This document shows positions 9,317 to 19,072 of a stretch of DNA of 56,093 nucleotides, piece after piece (position 1 is the first letter of the stretch; each line of letters starts with the position of its first letter). A model generated the notes under the pieces. That model searched no databases, was not told the origin of the DNA, and worked only from the letters and a program-made list of their open reading frames with translations. Origin of the DNA: Oscillospiraceae bacterium (GTDB lineage Bacteria; Bacillota; Clostridia; Oscillospirales; Acutalibacteraceae); NCBI GenBank assembly GCA_009777055.1, contig WRMQ01000004.1, forward strand, positions 1 through 56,093, in the 5' to 3' direction. The translations under genes and the position numbers were made by a program.

Positions 9317-10966
9317 ATGCCAATCACTGAGTTTTTAACCCGTAACGCCGCCCATTATGGCGACGAAATCGCCCTGGTGGAGGTTAACCCCGAGCTGCGG
9401 GAAAAAGCCGCCCGGCGGCAGTCCGACTGGAAGGAAATGTCTCTGGTGGAGCAGAACGCCTATGCGGGCTACCGCAAAACCCTCACCTGGCATGCCTTCG
9501 ACGAGCAGGCGAACCAGTTCGCGCACCTGCTGCTCCAGCAGGGCGTGAAGCGCGGCGATAAAGTCGCCATTTTGCTCATGAACTGCATTGAGTGGCTGCC
9601 CATCTATTTCGGCACGCTCAAAACCGGGGCCCTCGCCGTGCCCATGAATTTCCGCTACTCCGCCGACGAGATCCGCTACTGCCTGGAGCTCGCGGATGTG
9701 AGCGTGCTGGTCTTCGGCCCGGAATTCGTCGAGCGCGTGAACGCCATCCAGGATCAGATGCCCGGCGTGCGCATGCAGCTGTTCGTGGGCGACCCCTGGA
9801 GCCGCCCGGCTTACGCCAAGCCCTACGACACCCTGGCCGCGCGCTGCTCCGCCAAGCCGCCCCAGGTCACGCTCCACGACGAAGACGAGGCGGCCATCTA
9901 TTTCTCGTCGGGAACTACCGGCTTTCCCAAGGCGATTCTGCACAATCACGCCGCGCTGGTGTGCGCCTGCGAGGTGGAGCAAAAGCACCATGGGCAGACC
10001 CATGACGATGTGTTCCTGTGCATCCCGCCGCTCTATCACACGGGCGCGAAAATGCACTGGTTCGGAAGTATGCTCGCGGGGGGGCGCGCGGTGCTCCTGC
10101 GCGGCACGCAATCCCGCTGGATTTTGGAAACGGCCTCCTGGGAGGGCGCGACGGTGGTCTGGCTGCTGGTGCCCTGGGCACAGGATATTCTGGACGCCCT
10201 GGATTCCGGCGAGCTCCAGCTCTCCGACTACGATCTGGACAGCTGGCGGCTGATGCACATCGGCGCGCAGCCGGTACCGCCCAGCCTGATCAAGCGCTGG
10301 AGAACCATCTTTCCCCATCACGACTATGATACCAATTATGGCCTTTCAGAGTCTATCGGACCCGGCTGCGTTCACCTGGGGGTGGAAAATATTCATAAGG
10401 TCGGCGCGATCGGTGTCGCGGGCTATCTCTGGGAAACTAAGATTATCGGCGAAACGGGCGATACTGTCGCCCGGGGCGAGGTAGGCGAGCTGGCCGTGAA
10501 GGGCCCCGGCGTGATGCGCCGCTACTACAAGGACCCCGAGGCCACCGCCGCCGTTCTCCGCGACGGCTGGCTGTGCACCGGCGACATGGCGCGGGAGGAT
10601 GAGGAGGGCTTCATCTATCTTGTGGACCGCAAGAAGGATGTGATTATCACCGGCGGCGAGAATCTATATCCCGTGCAGATCGAGGATTTTCTCCGGGCCC
10701 ACGAAAAGATCAAGGATGTCGCGGTGATCGGCCTGATGGACGAGCGCCTGGGCGAAATCGCGGCGGCAATCGTTGAGCTGAAGCAGGGCATGGCATGCAC
10801 GCAGGACGAGATCGACGAATTCTGCCGCGAGCTGCCCCGCTACAAGCGCCCGAGGAAAATCATTTTCGCCCCTGTGCCCCGCAACGCCACAGGCAAAATC
10901 GAAAAGCCCAAGCTGCGCGAAATGTACGCCGGCGGAAGCATAGTAGAAGCACAAATGAGCAATTAA
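9317..10966 (+). CDS. AMP-dependent acyl-CoA synthetase/ligase
   Basis: YFSSGTTGFPKAILHNH, GWLCTGDMAREDEEGFIYLVDRKKDVIITGGENLYP. Confidence 0.93.
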   Translation: MPITEFLTRNAAHYGDEIALVEVNPELREKAARRQSDWKEMSLVEQNAYAGYRKTLTWHAFDEQANQFAHLLLQQGVKRGDKVAILLMNCIEWLPIYFGTLKTGALAVPMNFRYSADEIRYCLELADVSVLVFGPEFVERVNAIQDQMPGVRMQLFVGDPWSRPAYAKPYDTLAARCSAKPPQVTLHDEDEAAIYFSSGTTGFPKAILHNHAALVCACEVEQKHHGQTHDDVFLCIPPLYHTGAKMHWFGSMLAGGRAVLLRGTQSRWILETASWEGATVVWLLVPWAQDILDALDSGELQLSDYDLDSWRLMHIGAQPVPPSLIKRWRTIFPHHDYDTNYGLSESIGPGCVHLGVENIHKVGAIGVAGYLWETKIIGETGDTVARGEVGELAVKGPGVMRRYYKDPEATAAVLRDGWLCTGDMAREDEEGFIYLVDRKKDVIITGGENLYPVQIEDFLRAHEKIKDVAVIGLMDERLGEIAAAIVELKQGMACTQDEIDEFCRELPRYKRPRKIIFAPVPRNATGKIEKPKLREMYAGGSIVEAQMSN

Positions 10967-11093
10967 CAATTAATAATGAACAATTAAGCCAGACTCTGCG
11001 ATGTTATGTTTTGTTCGAAAAGAGAGAACAAACCAAAACATTTGCTGAGGCTGGCCTAATTGTTCATTGTTCATTATTCATTGTTAATTGCCA
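10953..11093. repeat. Convergent-junction inverted repeat of the AATTGTTCATTG family
   Basis: caattaacaattaataatgaacaattaagcca ... ggcctaattgttcattgttcattattcattgttaattg. Confidence 0.85.
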
Positions 11094-14000
11094 TTAGTTT
11101 CGGCGCATTGTGAACTGGTAGGCGTATTTTCCTGGCTTCAGCTTATAGGGCTCGTGCAGCAGCGCCCAGCCGGGCAGATCGCCGCCCACGCCGCGCTGGC
11201 GGGCGTCGATGTTCAGCGTTAGAAAATCCTCCGGCTCCAGCTCATACAGATGCTTTGCCGCGTCCAGGGTCTCCTGGGAGTAGGGCAGGACGCTGAACTC
11301 CATTACGGTGCCGGCGTCGATCCGCAGGCCCCGGCCATCCTCCCGGGTGAGGCTGAGGCTGCGCGCGTCGCTGCGGTTGCCGTTTTCCTGCGGGCGCATG
11401 TAGCGGTGCTCCAGCTCCGCCACAGGCATGGCGTGGCGGACGATTTTTTGGCCGCTCTTGCGGTCCGCGTAGGATTCGTGCGGCCCGCGGCCATACCAGG
11501 CGGCCTGGCTGAGCGCGGGATTTATCCCCAGCCGCATGCCGATTTTCAGCATGGGAACAAACCAGCCCCTGGCCCTATGGGCCACCTCCACCGCGCCGGA
11601 GGCGTGGACGGTGAATTCCGTGCGCAGCCCTGTGGTCAGCGGCGCCCACCACCAGACTCTCAGCTTAACCGCGCTGTCCGAAAGCCGCTTGATTTTTACG
11701 CCCGCGCCGCGGGCCCGCACCAGTCTGCTGCTCTGCTTCCACAGCCGCAGAGGCACCATCCAGGAAATGGGGGCCACAAAGTTCATGAAGGCGTTGTCGT
11801 TATCTGTAAGCGCGCGATAGAAATTGGGGCGCAGGGCGCGCTTTTTCCAGTCCCCGCCGCCGTCCAGCTCCGCGGCCAGCAGCTCGCCGTCGCCGAAATC
11901 CAGGGAGCACAGCCGCCCGCGGCGGAAGCTTGCCTTGATATCCTTCGACTCCAGGGTCAGCGTGCCGCCGGATTTTGTCAGCCGCAGCGGCTCCGCCGTT
12001 TTCGGAATCGCCGGCGCTGTCCAGGGAGTCAGGGCAAACTGGTCGAAGCGCAGCTCATAGCCCGCCGGGGCCCAGGCCTCGGTGTTCTTCAGCTGAAAGG
12101 AGAAGGTCACCATGCACTCGCCCTCGGGCAGGCTCCAGTCGGCTGGCACCTCCACCTCGGCGCAGTGGCCGGGGGCCAGCTCCGGGCAGGCCAATTCGCC
12201 CTGCTGTATCGCTTCGCCGCTGCAGCGGATCCGCCAGATAACACGGTAATAGGAAAGCGGCGTAAAGAGATTTTTGTTGCGGATGCGCACGCGCTTCGTG
12301 CTTTCGTCAAAGGCCTCGGCGCAGACGTTGGCATAGACCTGCTTGACCTCGTAGTAGGAGGGGTGGGGCTCCCGGTCCGCGCCGATGATGCCGTTGGCGC
12401 AGAAATAGTAGCTGCTCCGGCCCTCGCCGAAATCGCCGCCGTAAAGCCAGGCCTGCCCATGGCCCGCCGCCGGACCGTTGCGGCCGCTTTGCGCGTTTGC
12501 CAGGGAATTGAGTTTTTCGTTGTTGCGGATGGCCTGATCGACATAATCCCAGATAAAGCCGCCGCACATGTGGTCGTATTCCTCAAAATCCCGGACATAC
12601 TCGTAGAAGTTGCCCAGGCTGTTTTCCATGGCGTGGGCAAATTCGCAGTATATCACGGGATGGGTGGCGAATTTGTGGGAGGGAACGGCCTTGTTGTCCG
12701 CCGCCAGCGAATTGGCAAGCTTGTCAAAGGCCTTTTCTTTGAACTCTTTTTGATTGCGCAGCAGCTCCACCAGGGGCTGCAGGGGGTACATCCTGCTGAT
12801 GAAGTCGGAGTTTTCGTAGGAGAAGTCGCCTTCGTAATGGATCGGGCGGCTGGCATCCAGAGCTAAGATGGCCTCCCGCTCATATTGAAAGTTTTTGCCG
12901 TCGCCCGCCTCGTTGCCCAGGGACCAGAAGCACACGCAGGCGTGGCTGCGGTCACGCAGCACCATGCGCTCAGCCCGGTCCTCCACGGCGCGCCGCCACT
13001 GGGGATGGTCCCCGGGGCAGTTTTTGCGCCGCACGCCGTGGCTTTCCAGGTCCGCCTCGTCCATCACATAAAAGCCCAGCTCGTCGCAGAGCTCATAGAA
13101 AAACGGATCGTCGGGATAATGACTGGTACGGATGGCGTTGATGTTGGCCCGCTTCATGAGATAGAGGTCCTCATAGTAGCGCTCCCGGGGCACGGCCCAG
13201 CCATGGTCGGGGTCAAAGTCGTGGCGGTTGACGCCCTTGATGACGACACGCCTGCCGTTGACCTTCAGCACGCTGCCGTCGATATCAATTCTGCGAAAGC
13301 CCACGCGCAGCCTCTTTTTGCAGAGGAACGCGGCGCTTTCTTTCTCACGCAGCTCCAGCTCCAGGGTGTAAAGGTTCGGCTCCTCCGCCGACCAGAGCTT
13401 TGCATCCGGATGCTCTGTTTTAAAATAAAGCCGTGTACTGCCGCCTGAGATCGTCACGCTTTCCGCGCCGAGCTCTTCTCCGTCCAGCAGCGCGCGCAGC
13501 TCCACGCTTCTCGCTGTGGCGCCCGCGCTGTGCAGCTCCACGGTCAGGTTTAAAACGCCGGTACTGTAGTCGTCCCCCAGGCCGGTGTCCGCGAAGACGT
13601 CATAAATCGAAACAGCCGGCTCCGCAACCAAATACACCTCTCTGTAAATGCCGCTGAAATTCCACATGTCCTGGTTTTCGAGATAGTACGCCGTGCTGAA
13701 GCGGTAGACGATGGCCGTCAGCTGGTTTTCGCCGGGGACCACGAACGCGGAGATGTCGAACTCCGCCGGTGTCATGGAGCCCTGGGACCAGCCCAGGCGC
13801 CTGCCGTTGAGGTAGACCTCCAGCGCCGATTTCGCCGCGCCGAAATGCAGAAGAATCCGGCGGCCGTCCCAGTTTTCCGGCAGGCTGAAGCTGCGGCGGT
13901 AGATGCCCGCCTCGTTGGTCCTGGGATAGACGGTGGGAATCCGGCGTTTCTTCACCGATACGACCTTGCTGTTGAGGGAGGAGCACAGATAGAAGGGCTT

Positions 14001-14273
14001 GCCATAGCCCTCCAGCTGCCAGACGGAGGGTACGGGCGTTTCATCCCAGCCGCTGTCGTCGCAGGCGGGGTCAGCCAAAGCGGGATCCACCCCCAGGCTG
14101 AGGTCCTGCTGCCAGCGGAAGCGCCAGATGCCGTTCAGGCTGAGCTTATAACGGGATTCGTCATAGGAATAGGCCTCGTCTTCATCGAACGGAAGCGTCA
14201 GATTGCGTCCCGGCAGCTTGTTTTCGCCGATCATCGCGGGCTCCTGCCAGGGATGCCTTGGCTTGTCTCCCAT
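11094..14273 (-). CDS. LacZ-type GH2 beta-galactosidase
   Basis: NRHDFDPDHGWAV, FWSLGNEAGDG acid/base motif, VIYCEFAHAMENSLGN nucleophile region; ~1059 aa. Confidence 0.9.
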   Translation of the reverse strand: MGDKPRHPWQEPAMIGENKLPGRNLTLPFDEDEAYSYDESRYKLSLNGIWRFRWQQDLSLGVDPALADPACDDSGWDETPVPSVWQLEGYGKPFYLCSSLNSKVVSVKKRRIPTVYPRTNEAGIYRRSFSLPENWDGRRILLHFGAAKSALEVYLNGRRLGWSQGSMTPAEFDISAFVVPGENQLTAIVYRFSTAYYLENQDMWNFSGIYREVYLVAEPAVSIYDVFADTGLGDDYSTGVLNLTVELHSAGATARSVELRALLDGEELGAESVTISGGSTRLYFKTEHPDAKLWSAEEPNLYTLELELREKESAAFLCKKRLRVGFRRIDIDGSVLKVNGRRVVIKGVNRHDFDPDHGWAVPRERYYEDLYLMKRANINAIRTSHYPDDPFFYELCDELGFYVMDEADLESHGVRRKNCPGDHPQWRRAVEDRAERMVLRDRSHACVCFWSLGNEAGDGKNFQYEREAILALDASRPIHYEGDFSYENSDFISRMYPLQPLVELLRNQKEFKEKAFDKLANSLAADNKAVPSHKFATHPVIYCEFAHAMENSLGNFYEYVRDFEEYDHMCGGFIWDYVDQAIRNNEKLNSLANAQSGRNGPAAGHGQAWLYGGDFGEGRSSYYFCANGIIGADREPHPSYYEVKQVYANVCAEAFDESTKRVRIRNKNLFTPLSYYRVIWRIRCSGEAIQQGELACPELAPGHCAEVEVPADWSLPEGECMVTFSFQLKNTEAWAPAGYELRFDQFALTPWTAPAIPKTAEPLRLTKSGGTLTLESKDIKASFRRGRLCSLDFGDGELLAAELDGGGDWKKRALRPNFYRALTDNDNAFMNFVAPISWMVPLRLWKQSSRLVRARGAGVKIKRLSDSAVKLRVWWWAPLTTGLRTEFTVHASGAVEVAHRARGWFVPMLKIGMRLGINPALSQAAWYGRGPHESYADRKSGQKIVRHAMPVAELEHRYMRPQENGNRSDARSLSLTREDGRGLRIDAGTVMEFSVLPYSQETLDAAKHLYELEPEDFLTLNIDARQRGVGGDLPGWALLHEPYKLKPGKYAYQFTMRRN

Positions 14274-14354
14274 ATCTTTTCACTCCTAGCATCTATGGTT
14301 GATGTTATTGTATCATATCATGTAAAAAAAGTACAGTGTTTTTTGAGCGGCCTC

Positions 14355-14383
14355 TTGTCATCCCCCTTGATTTGTGATATAAT
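14355..14383 (+). promoter_or_regulatory. Promoter TTGTCA-N17-TATAAT for the GH130-phosphohexomutase gene
   Basis: Hexamers 14355-14360 and 14378-14383. Confidence 0.65.
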
Positions 14384-14436
14384 TATAATGAGATGATGTA
14401 TGGCTCCAATATGGGGCCGTGAAGGGGTGCGATCAC

Positions 14437-17385
14437 ATGCAAAGTGACAAATCGAAGGAGCTGCAGGCCGCCTGGCAGGCGCTGGTTCAGCGGCCGAACC
14501 GGCCCGCCGGGGGCTATAACGGCATTTATCAGCGCTGGGAAAACCCGGTGCTCACCAGGGAGCATGTTCCGCCCAGCTGGCGCTTCGACTTCGACAGGGA
14601 TACCAACCCCGGCTGTTTGGAGCGGCTGGGGGTCAACGCCGTATTTAACAGCGGCGCGCTGCTGCATAATGGCATATACCACCTTGTCGCGCGGGTGGAG
14701 GGCAATGACCGCAAGAGCTTCTTTGCCCTGGCCACCAGCGACAAGCCCACGGAGGGCTTCGTGTTCCGTTATCCCATCGCCCTGCCGGACACCGAGCCGC
14801 GGGAGGTGAACGTCTACGACATGCGCCTTACGCGGCATGAGGACGGCTGGATCTATGGGCTGTTCTGCTCCGAAAGCAAGGACCCCGCCAATCCGGACCC
14901 ATCGGCGGCTCTGGCCGCCACAGGCATCGCGCGCACAAAAGATTTCGTGGTCTGGGAGCGCCTGCCAAATCTGAAATCCAGATCGTCTCAGCAGCGGAAT
15001 GTGGTGCTGTTCCCGGAATTTGTACAGGGGCAGTACGCCCTCTTTACCCGGCCGCAGGATGGCTTCATCGACGCGGGGAGCGGGGGCGGCATCTGCTTTG
15101 CCCTGTGCAGGGATATGGAGGCTGCGGAGATCGGCGGGGAAGCCCTCGTCAGCCCCCGGCGCTATCACACCATCACCGAGGGCAAAAACGGCGCGGGGGC
15201 CACGCCCATCAAAACGGACCGGGGCTGGCTGCATATCGCCCACGGCGTGCGCGGCACGGCCGCCGGGCTGCGCTATGTGCTCTATGTCTTCGTCACGGAC
15301 CTCGCCGAGCCCTGGCGGGTGACCGCGGAGCCCTCGGGCTATTTTATGGCTCCCCTGGGCGCGGAACGCCTGGGAGATGTCTCGAACGTGGTCTTCAGCA
15401 ACGGCGCCGCCGTGAACGAAGCCACGGGCGAGGTGGCGGTCTACTACGCCTCCAGCGATACGCGGCTGCACGTGGCCACCGCCTCGCTTGAGGCTTTGCT
15501 GGATTACGCCTTCCAGACACCGGCGGACCCCGGGCGCAGCGCCGCCTGCGTGCGGCAGCGGGAGGAGCTGATCCGCAAAAACCAGGCCCTGCTGGAATAC
15601 CAGCGCTGGCTGGAGCATGTTCCGGCGGAGGACCCCTGGCGGGCCGAGCTGGACGCCCTGGAGCACGATATCCCCCTGCGCACAGACAGCTTTTACCGGG
15701 GCCTCAGCTTTGGCACAGGCGGCCTGCGAGCCAGCATCGGCCCCGGCAGCAACCGCATGAACTGCCACGTGGTAGGCCTGGCCACCCAGGGCCTCTTGAA
15801 CTACCTGAAAAAAGAATATAATATTAAAGAAGAAGATATAAAAGAAATAAAAGATGATACTAAAGAAATTAAAAATAAAATTAAAAATATAATAAATAAA
15901 AATCAAAAGCTTCGTATCTGTATCTCCTATGACACCAGAAACTACTCACGGGAATTTGCCCTGCAGGCGGCGCGGGTGCTCCTGGCCAACGGCGCCGAGG
16001 TCCTCGTCTATGCCCGGCACCGCCCCACACCCATGCTTTCCTTTGCCGTGCGGGAATACAAGGCCCACGCGGGTATCATGATCACGGCCTCCCACAACCC
16101 CAGCGAGGACAACGGCTACAAGGCCTACAACGCCACCGGCGGCCAGATCACCGACGCGGCCTCAAAGGCGGTAGAAGCCGAAATCGGCCTGCTGGACGTG
16201 TTCGAGGTCTATGAGCGCTGCAAAAACACAAGCCTGGAAAGCATCCGGTGGCTGGGCGCGGAAACCGACCGGCTGTATTATGACAGAATCAGCGAATGGC
16301 TTCCCCGAAGAGAGGACGCGAAGCTCCATGGCGGCGCGCTGAGGATGATCTATACCCCGCTCCATGGCGCGGGCTATGTTCCCGTAACGGATATGCTGGA
16401 GCGCCTGGGATACACGAGCTATACCGTGGTGGAGGAGCAGCGGGAGCCGGACGGGGATTTTCCCACCGTGCAAAAACCCAATCCGGAGGAAAAAGCGGTC
16501 TTTGAAAAGGCCCTCGCGCTGGCGGAGACGGCCTGCCCGGATATCCTCTTCGCCACCGACCCCGACGCCGACCGCATCGGCGTGCTCGCGCGGGACAGCG
16601 CGGGAAGCTGCCTCCCCCTTACCGGCAACCAGCTGGGCGCGCTGCTGTGCGCGTACCTGATTGAGGCCCGCGGCGAAGGCCTGCTGGGCGGCATGCCCGC
16701 GAATCCCGCCGTGGTCACCACCATCGTAACGGGCACTCTGGCGGAAAACATCTGCCGCGCCAACGGCGTCGCGGTGGAGCTGGTGCTCACGGGCTTCAAA
16801 TACATCGGCGAAAAAATGGATCAGTGGCTCGCCACAGGGGAGCGCAGCTTCCTCTTTGGCTTTGAGGAAAGCTACGGCTACCTGACCGGCGACGTGTGCC
16901 GCGACAAGGACGCGGTAATCAGCGCCGCCCTGGTGGCCGAGATGGCGCTCCATTACAAGCGCCGGGGGATGAATCTGCACGAAGCGCTTCAGGCGCTCTA
17001 TGAGACCTACGGCGCGGTCAGCGATGCCCTGATCAACCTGGAGGCCCGGGGAGCCGAGGGGCAGGCCTTTATTCTGGCACTGATGGAGGACCTCCGCGCG
17101 AACGCCGCCGGCGCGCTGCCCGGCGAGACCGTCGTCGCTGTAGAGGATTTCCGCACCGGCGTACGCACGGATCTGGCCGGCAACGTCCGCAGCGCGATTC
17201 ACCTGCCCAGCTCCAACGTGCTCAAGCTCTTTCTGGCCGACGGCTCATGGGTGGCGCTGCGGCCCTCCGGCACGGAGCCGAAGATCAAGCTATATCTCTG
17301 CTGCCCCGGCAAGACCATTGCCGAGGCGGACCGGCGCTGCGCGGAATTGCGGAAAAAGGCGGAAACGCTGTTGGGGATTCTGTAG
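14437..17385 (+). CDS. Fusion: N-terminal GH130 (mannosylglucose/mannooligosaccharide phosphorylase-like) and C-terminal phosphoglucomutase/phosphomannomutase
   Basis: N-term [52 protein letters not shown]-term [64 protein letters not shown] in one uninterrupted ORF. Confidence 0.9.
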   Translation: MQSDKSKELQAAWQALVQRPNRPAGGYNGIYQRWENPVLTREHVPPSWRFDFDRDTNPGCLERLGVNAVFNSGALLHNGIYHLVARVEGNDRKSFFALATSDKPTEGFVFRYPIALPDTEPREVNVYDMRLTRHEDGWIYGLFCSESKDPANPDPSAALAATGIARTKDFVVWERLPNLKSRSSQQRNVVLFPEFVQGQYALFTRPQDGFIDAGSGGGICFALCRDMEAAEIGGEALVSPRRYHTITEGKNGAGATPIKTDRGWLHIAHGVRGTAAGLRYVLYVFVTDLAEPWRVTAEPSGYFMAPLGAERLGDVSNVVFSNGAAVNEATGEVAVYYASSDTRLHVATASLEALLDYAFQTPADPGRSAACVRQREELIRKNQALLEYQRWLEHVPAEDPWRAELDALEHDIPLRTDSFYRGLSFGTGGLRASIGPGSNRMNCHVVGLATQGLLNYLKKEYNIKEEDIKEIKDDTKEIKNKIKNIINKNQKLRICISYDTRNYSREFALQAARVLLANGAEVLVYARHRPTPMLSFAVREYKAHAGIMITASHNPSEDNGYKAYNATGGQITDAASKAVEAEIGLLDVFEVYERCKNTSLESIRWLGAETDRLYYDRISEWLPRREDAKLHGGALRMIYTPLHGAGYVPVTDMLERLGYTSYTVVEEQREPDGDFPTVQKPNPEEKAVFEKALALAETACPDILFATDPDADRIGVLARDSAGSCLPLTGNQLGALLCAYLIEARGEGLLGGMPANPAVVTTIVTGTLAENICRANGVAVELVLTGFKYIGEKMDQWLATGERSFLFGFEESYGYLTGDVCRDKDAVISAALVAEMALHYKRRGMNLHEALQALYETYGAVSDALINLEARGAEGQAFILALMEDLRANAAGALPGETVVAVEDFRTGVRTDLAGNVRSAIHLPSSNVLKLFLADGSWVALRPSGTEPKIKLYLCCPGKTIAEADRRCAELRKKAETLLGIL

Positions 17386-17473
17386 GGGCTTAGTAAGTAG
17401 GGGCCAGTAAGTAGGGGCTCATGCTGTAGGGGCTCAAAATTTTTGAGCCCCTACAGCCTGAGCCCCTACAGTC
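17382..17473. repeat. REP-like palindromic element GTAGGGGCTCAAAA-T-TTTTGAGCCCCTAC with partial copies
   Basis: Perfect 16-nt arms 17424-17456. Confidence 0.85.
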
Positions 17474-17491
17474 ATTTACTTTCATTTGTTT

Positions 17492-17519
17492 CACCCCCTC
17501 CCATCCCCTTGCATACACT
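17492..17519 (+). promoter_or_regulatory. Sigma-K-like promoter CACC-N16-CATACACT
   Basis: CACC 17492-17495, CATACACT 17512-17519; fits the mACm-N16-CATANNNT consensus. Confidence 0.6.
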
Positions 17520-17578
17520 GTCTTAGCGGATTTTTTCGTTTACATATCTCCGTGAAAAGGCGAATGGGAGGGTAACAT

Positions 17579-18346
17579 ATGGCATGCAATTGCGCCGGTT
17601 ATGGCCGCGGCCCCGGCCGCAGCTTCCCCAGCTGGCCCTGGGGCGGAAGCGGAGCGCCCGGATTCCCGGGCAGATCAAACAGCCAAAGCTCGGTTCGCTT
17701 TGGCCCGGGAGGCGCCGTGGTGGTCAACAATAACAACAACAATAATAATAATTCCAGCGAGGGCTTCGGTGGCTTGTTTCCCGATTTGCCCGGGCCCTGG
17801 GATTGGCCGGCGTTTGGCCCGGGACCGGGCTTCGGGCCCGGGCCGGGACCCGGTTTTGGGCCTCCCTTCGGGCCGCCCCCCTTTGGGCCGTCCTGGACAG
17901 CCTGCTCCCCCGACGGCCAATGCTGCATGACCATTCCCCCGCCGCCGCCCTGGTACCGCTGCTGCGAGCCGGGCCTCACAGGGCCCGCGCGCCCCACGGG
18001 GCCCCTGGGTACCGCTCCGCCCGGCGAGCCCGGCGCCGGGGGGGAGACGATCGTTGACACCACGGCCAATCAGGTTCCGGAGGCCGCGGGCGCCGTGCAG
18101 CCGGGCTCGGCGGAATACCGGTACAGGCGCGGAAGCTGCTTTGCCGTGTCCTCGCTGCTGCCCTACAAGGCCAGGGCCAGCCATTACAACCCCATCCCGG
18201 TGGTGGAGCCGCCCGTGCCGGATTACCTGCCGCAGCCGCATTATATGTATCCGCCCAAGCAGCCGATCCTCCTTGCGGAGGACAGCGACGACAACACGAC
18301 AGGCACAAACGTGCTCATCCCCAGCGAAAATATTAATCAACAATGA
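17579..18346 (+). CDS. Asn-run, Gly/Pro-rich, Cys-containing low-complexity protein (coat/exosporium-like)
   Basis: SD GGGAGGGTAACAT-ATG; VVVNNNNNNNNNSS, GPGPGFGPGPGPGFGPPFGPPPFGP, collagen-like GLTGPARPTGPLGTAPPGEPGAG. Confidence 0.75.
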   Translation: MACNCAGYGRGPGRSFPSWPWGGSGAPGFPGRSNSQSSVRFGPGGAVVVNNNNNNNNNSSEGFGGLFPDLPGPWDWPAFGPGPGFGPGPGPGFGPPFGPPPFGPSWTACSPDGQCCMTIPPPPPWYRCCEPGLTGPARPTGPLGTAPPGEPGAGGETIVDTTANQVPEAAGAVQPGSAEYRYRRGSCFAVSSLLPYKARASHYNPIPVVEPPVPDYLPQPHYMYPPKQPILLAEDSDDNTTGTNVLIPSENINQQ

Positions 18347-18421
18347 ATAATGAACAATGAACAATTTGGCCGGTTTCTGGGGCTGGCCAAATTGTTCATT
18401 GTTAATTGTTAATTGTTCATT
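18340..18421. repeat. Convergent-junction inverted repeat of the AATTGTTCATTG family
   Basis: caatgaacaatttggcc ... ggccaaattgttcattg, perfect 17-nt arms. Confidence 0.9.
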
Positions 18422-18618
18422 GCTCTTTTCAGCCTTTTGATTTCAGCGGCATATAGATCTATTTTGCGCTCCGCGGCCTCCAGGCTTGCCTTCAGCCTTG
18501 CCAATTCGACGTCCCTGCCGCGCACTGTCTCGGTGATCTCCGTGATCTCCGTGATTTTGGTTTCCCTGATTATCCTAGCAGCGGTCACATCCGCCGCGAA
18601 AATCGTCGCGGCGTCCAC
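18409..18618 (-). CDS. Short coiled-coil-like protein, last ORF of the hypercharged operon (start uncertain)
   Basis: TKITEITEITETVRGRDVELARLKASLEAAERKIDLYAAEIKRLKRAMNN; overlaps the 3' end of the preceding ORF. Confidence 0.5.
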   Translation of the reverse strand: MDAATIFAADVTAARIIRETKITEITEITETVRGRDVELARLKASLEAAERKIDLYAAEIKRLKRAMNN

Positions 18619-19072
18619 AGCCGCGTTCGTCGTCCCGGATATTCAGGTCGTCCCTGTGGAATTCCTCGTGCCGGTCGGTGTTATTCCTGCGGTAGTCCTC
18701 GTGGGCGGCCGCGTTTCTCCGGCGGAAGTCCTCTTCGGCGCGGTTCTTTTCATCGCGTTCGCGGAAGTCGACGTCTTTATTGCAGAATTTCTCGTCAAAG
18801 CTTTCGCGCTGGACATCTTTGTGATAGTCCACTTCCCTTTCGTGGAAGTCCTCCCTGAGCTTTTCCCGGTTAAAGTTTTCCCGGAAATTGATATCATTTT
18901 CGCAGAACCTCTCGTCATGCCTGTCCCGGCGGAGATTTTCGCGGAAATCCTCGTCGTTCTTGCGGGAATCCTCGTGGAAATCCACATCGCTGCGGCGGAA
19001 GTCCTCCCGGCGGTCTATATCATTCCTGCGGAAATCATCGGCGTCACCGAAACGGTTGAAGCCTCTGTTCAT
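18575..19072 (-). CDS. Hypercharged hendecad-repeat protein (paralog D), Cys-containing C-terminus
   Basis: MNRGFNRFGDADDFRRNDIDRREDFRRSDVDFHED; SD GGAAGGGAG; TGATG coupling to upstream ORF. Confidence 0.8.
   Translation of the reverse strand: MNRGFNRFGDADDFRRNDIDRREDFRRSDVDFHEDSRKNDEDFRENLRRDRHDERFCENDINFRENFNREKLREDFHEREVDYHKDVQRESFDEKFCNKDVDFRERDEKNRAEEDFRRRNAAAHEDYRRNNTDRHEEFHRDDLNIRDDERGCGRRDDFRGGCDRC

Noticed and set aside
11250-12866. 538-aa plus-strand ORF opposite the GH2 gene
   Set aside because: Antisense frame to a well-supported glycoside hydrolase, no SD or recognisable domain
14383-15906. 507-aa minus-strand ORF beginning [26 protein letters not shown]
   Set aside because: The hydrophobic start is just the reverse complement of the AT-rich insert in the phosphohexomutase gene; the rest is antisense to GH130
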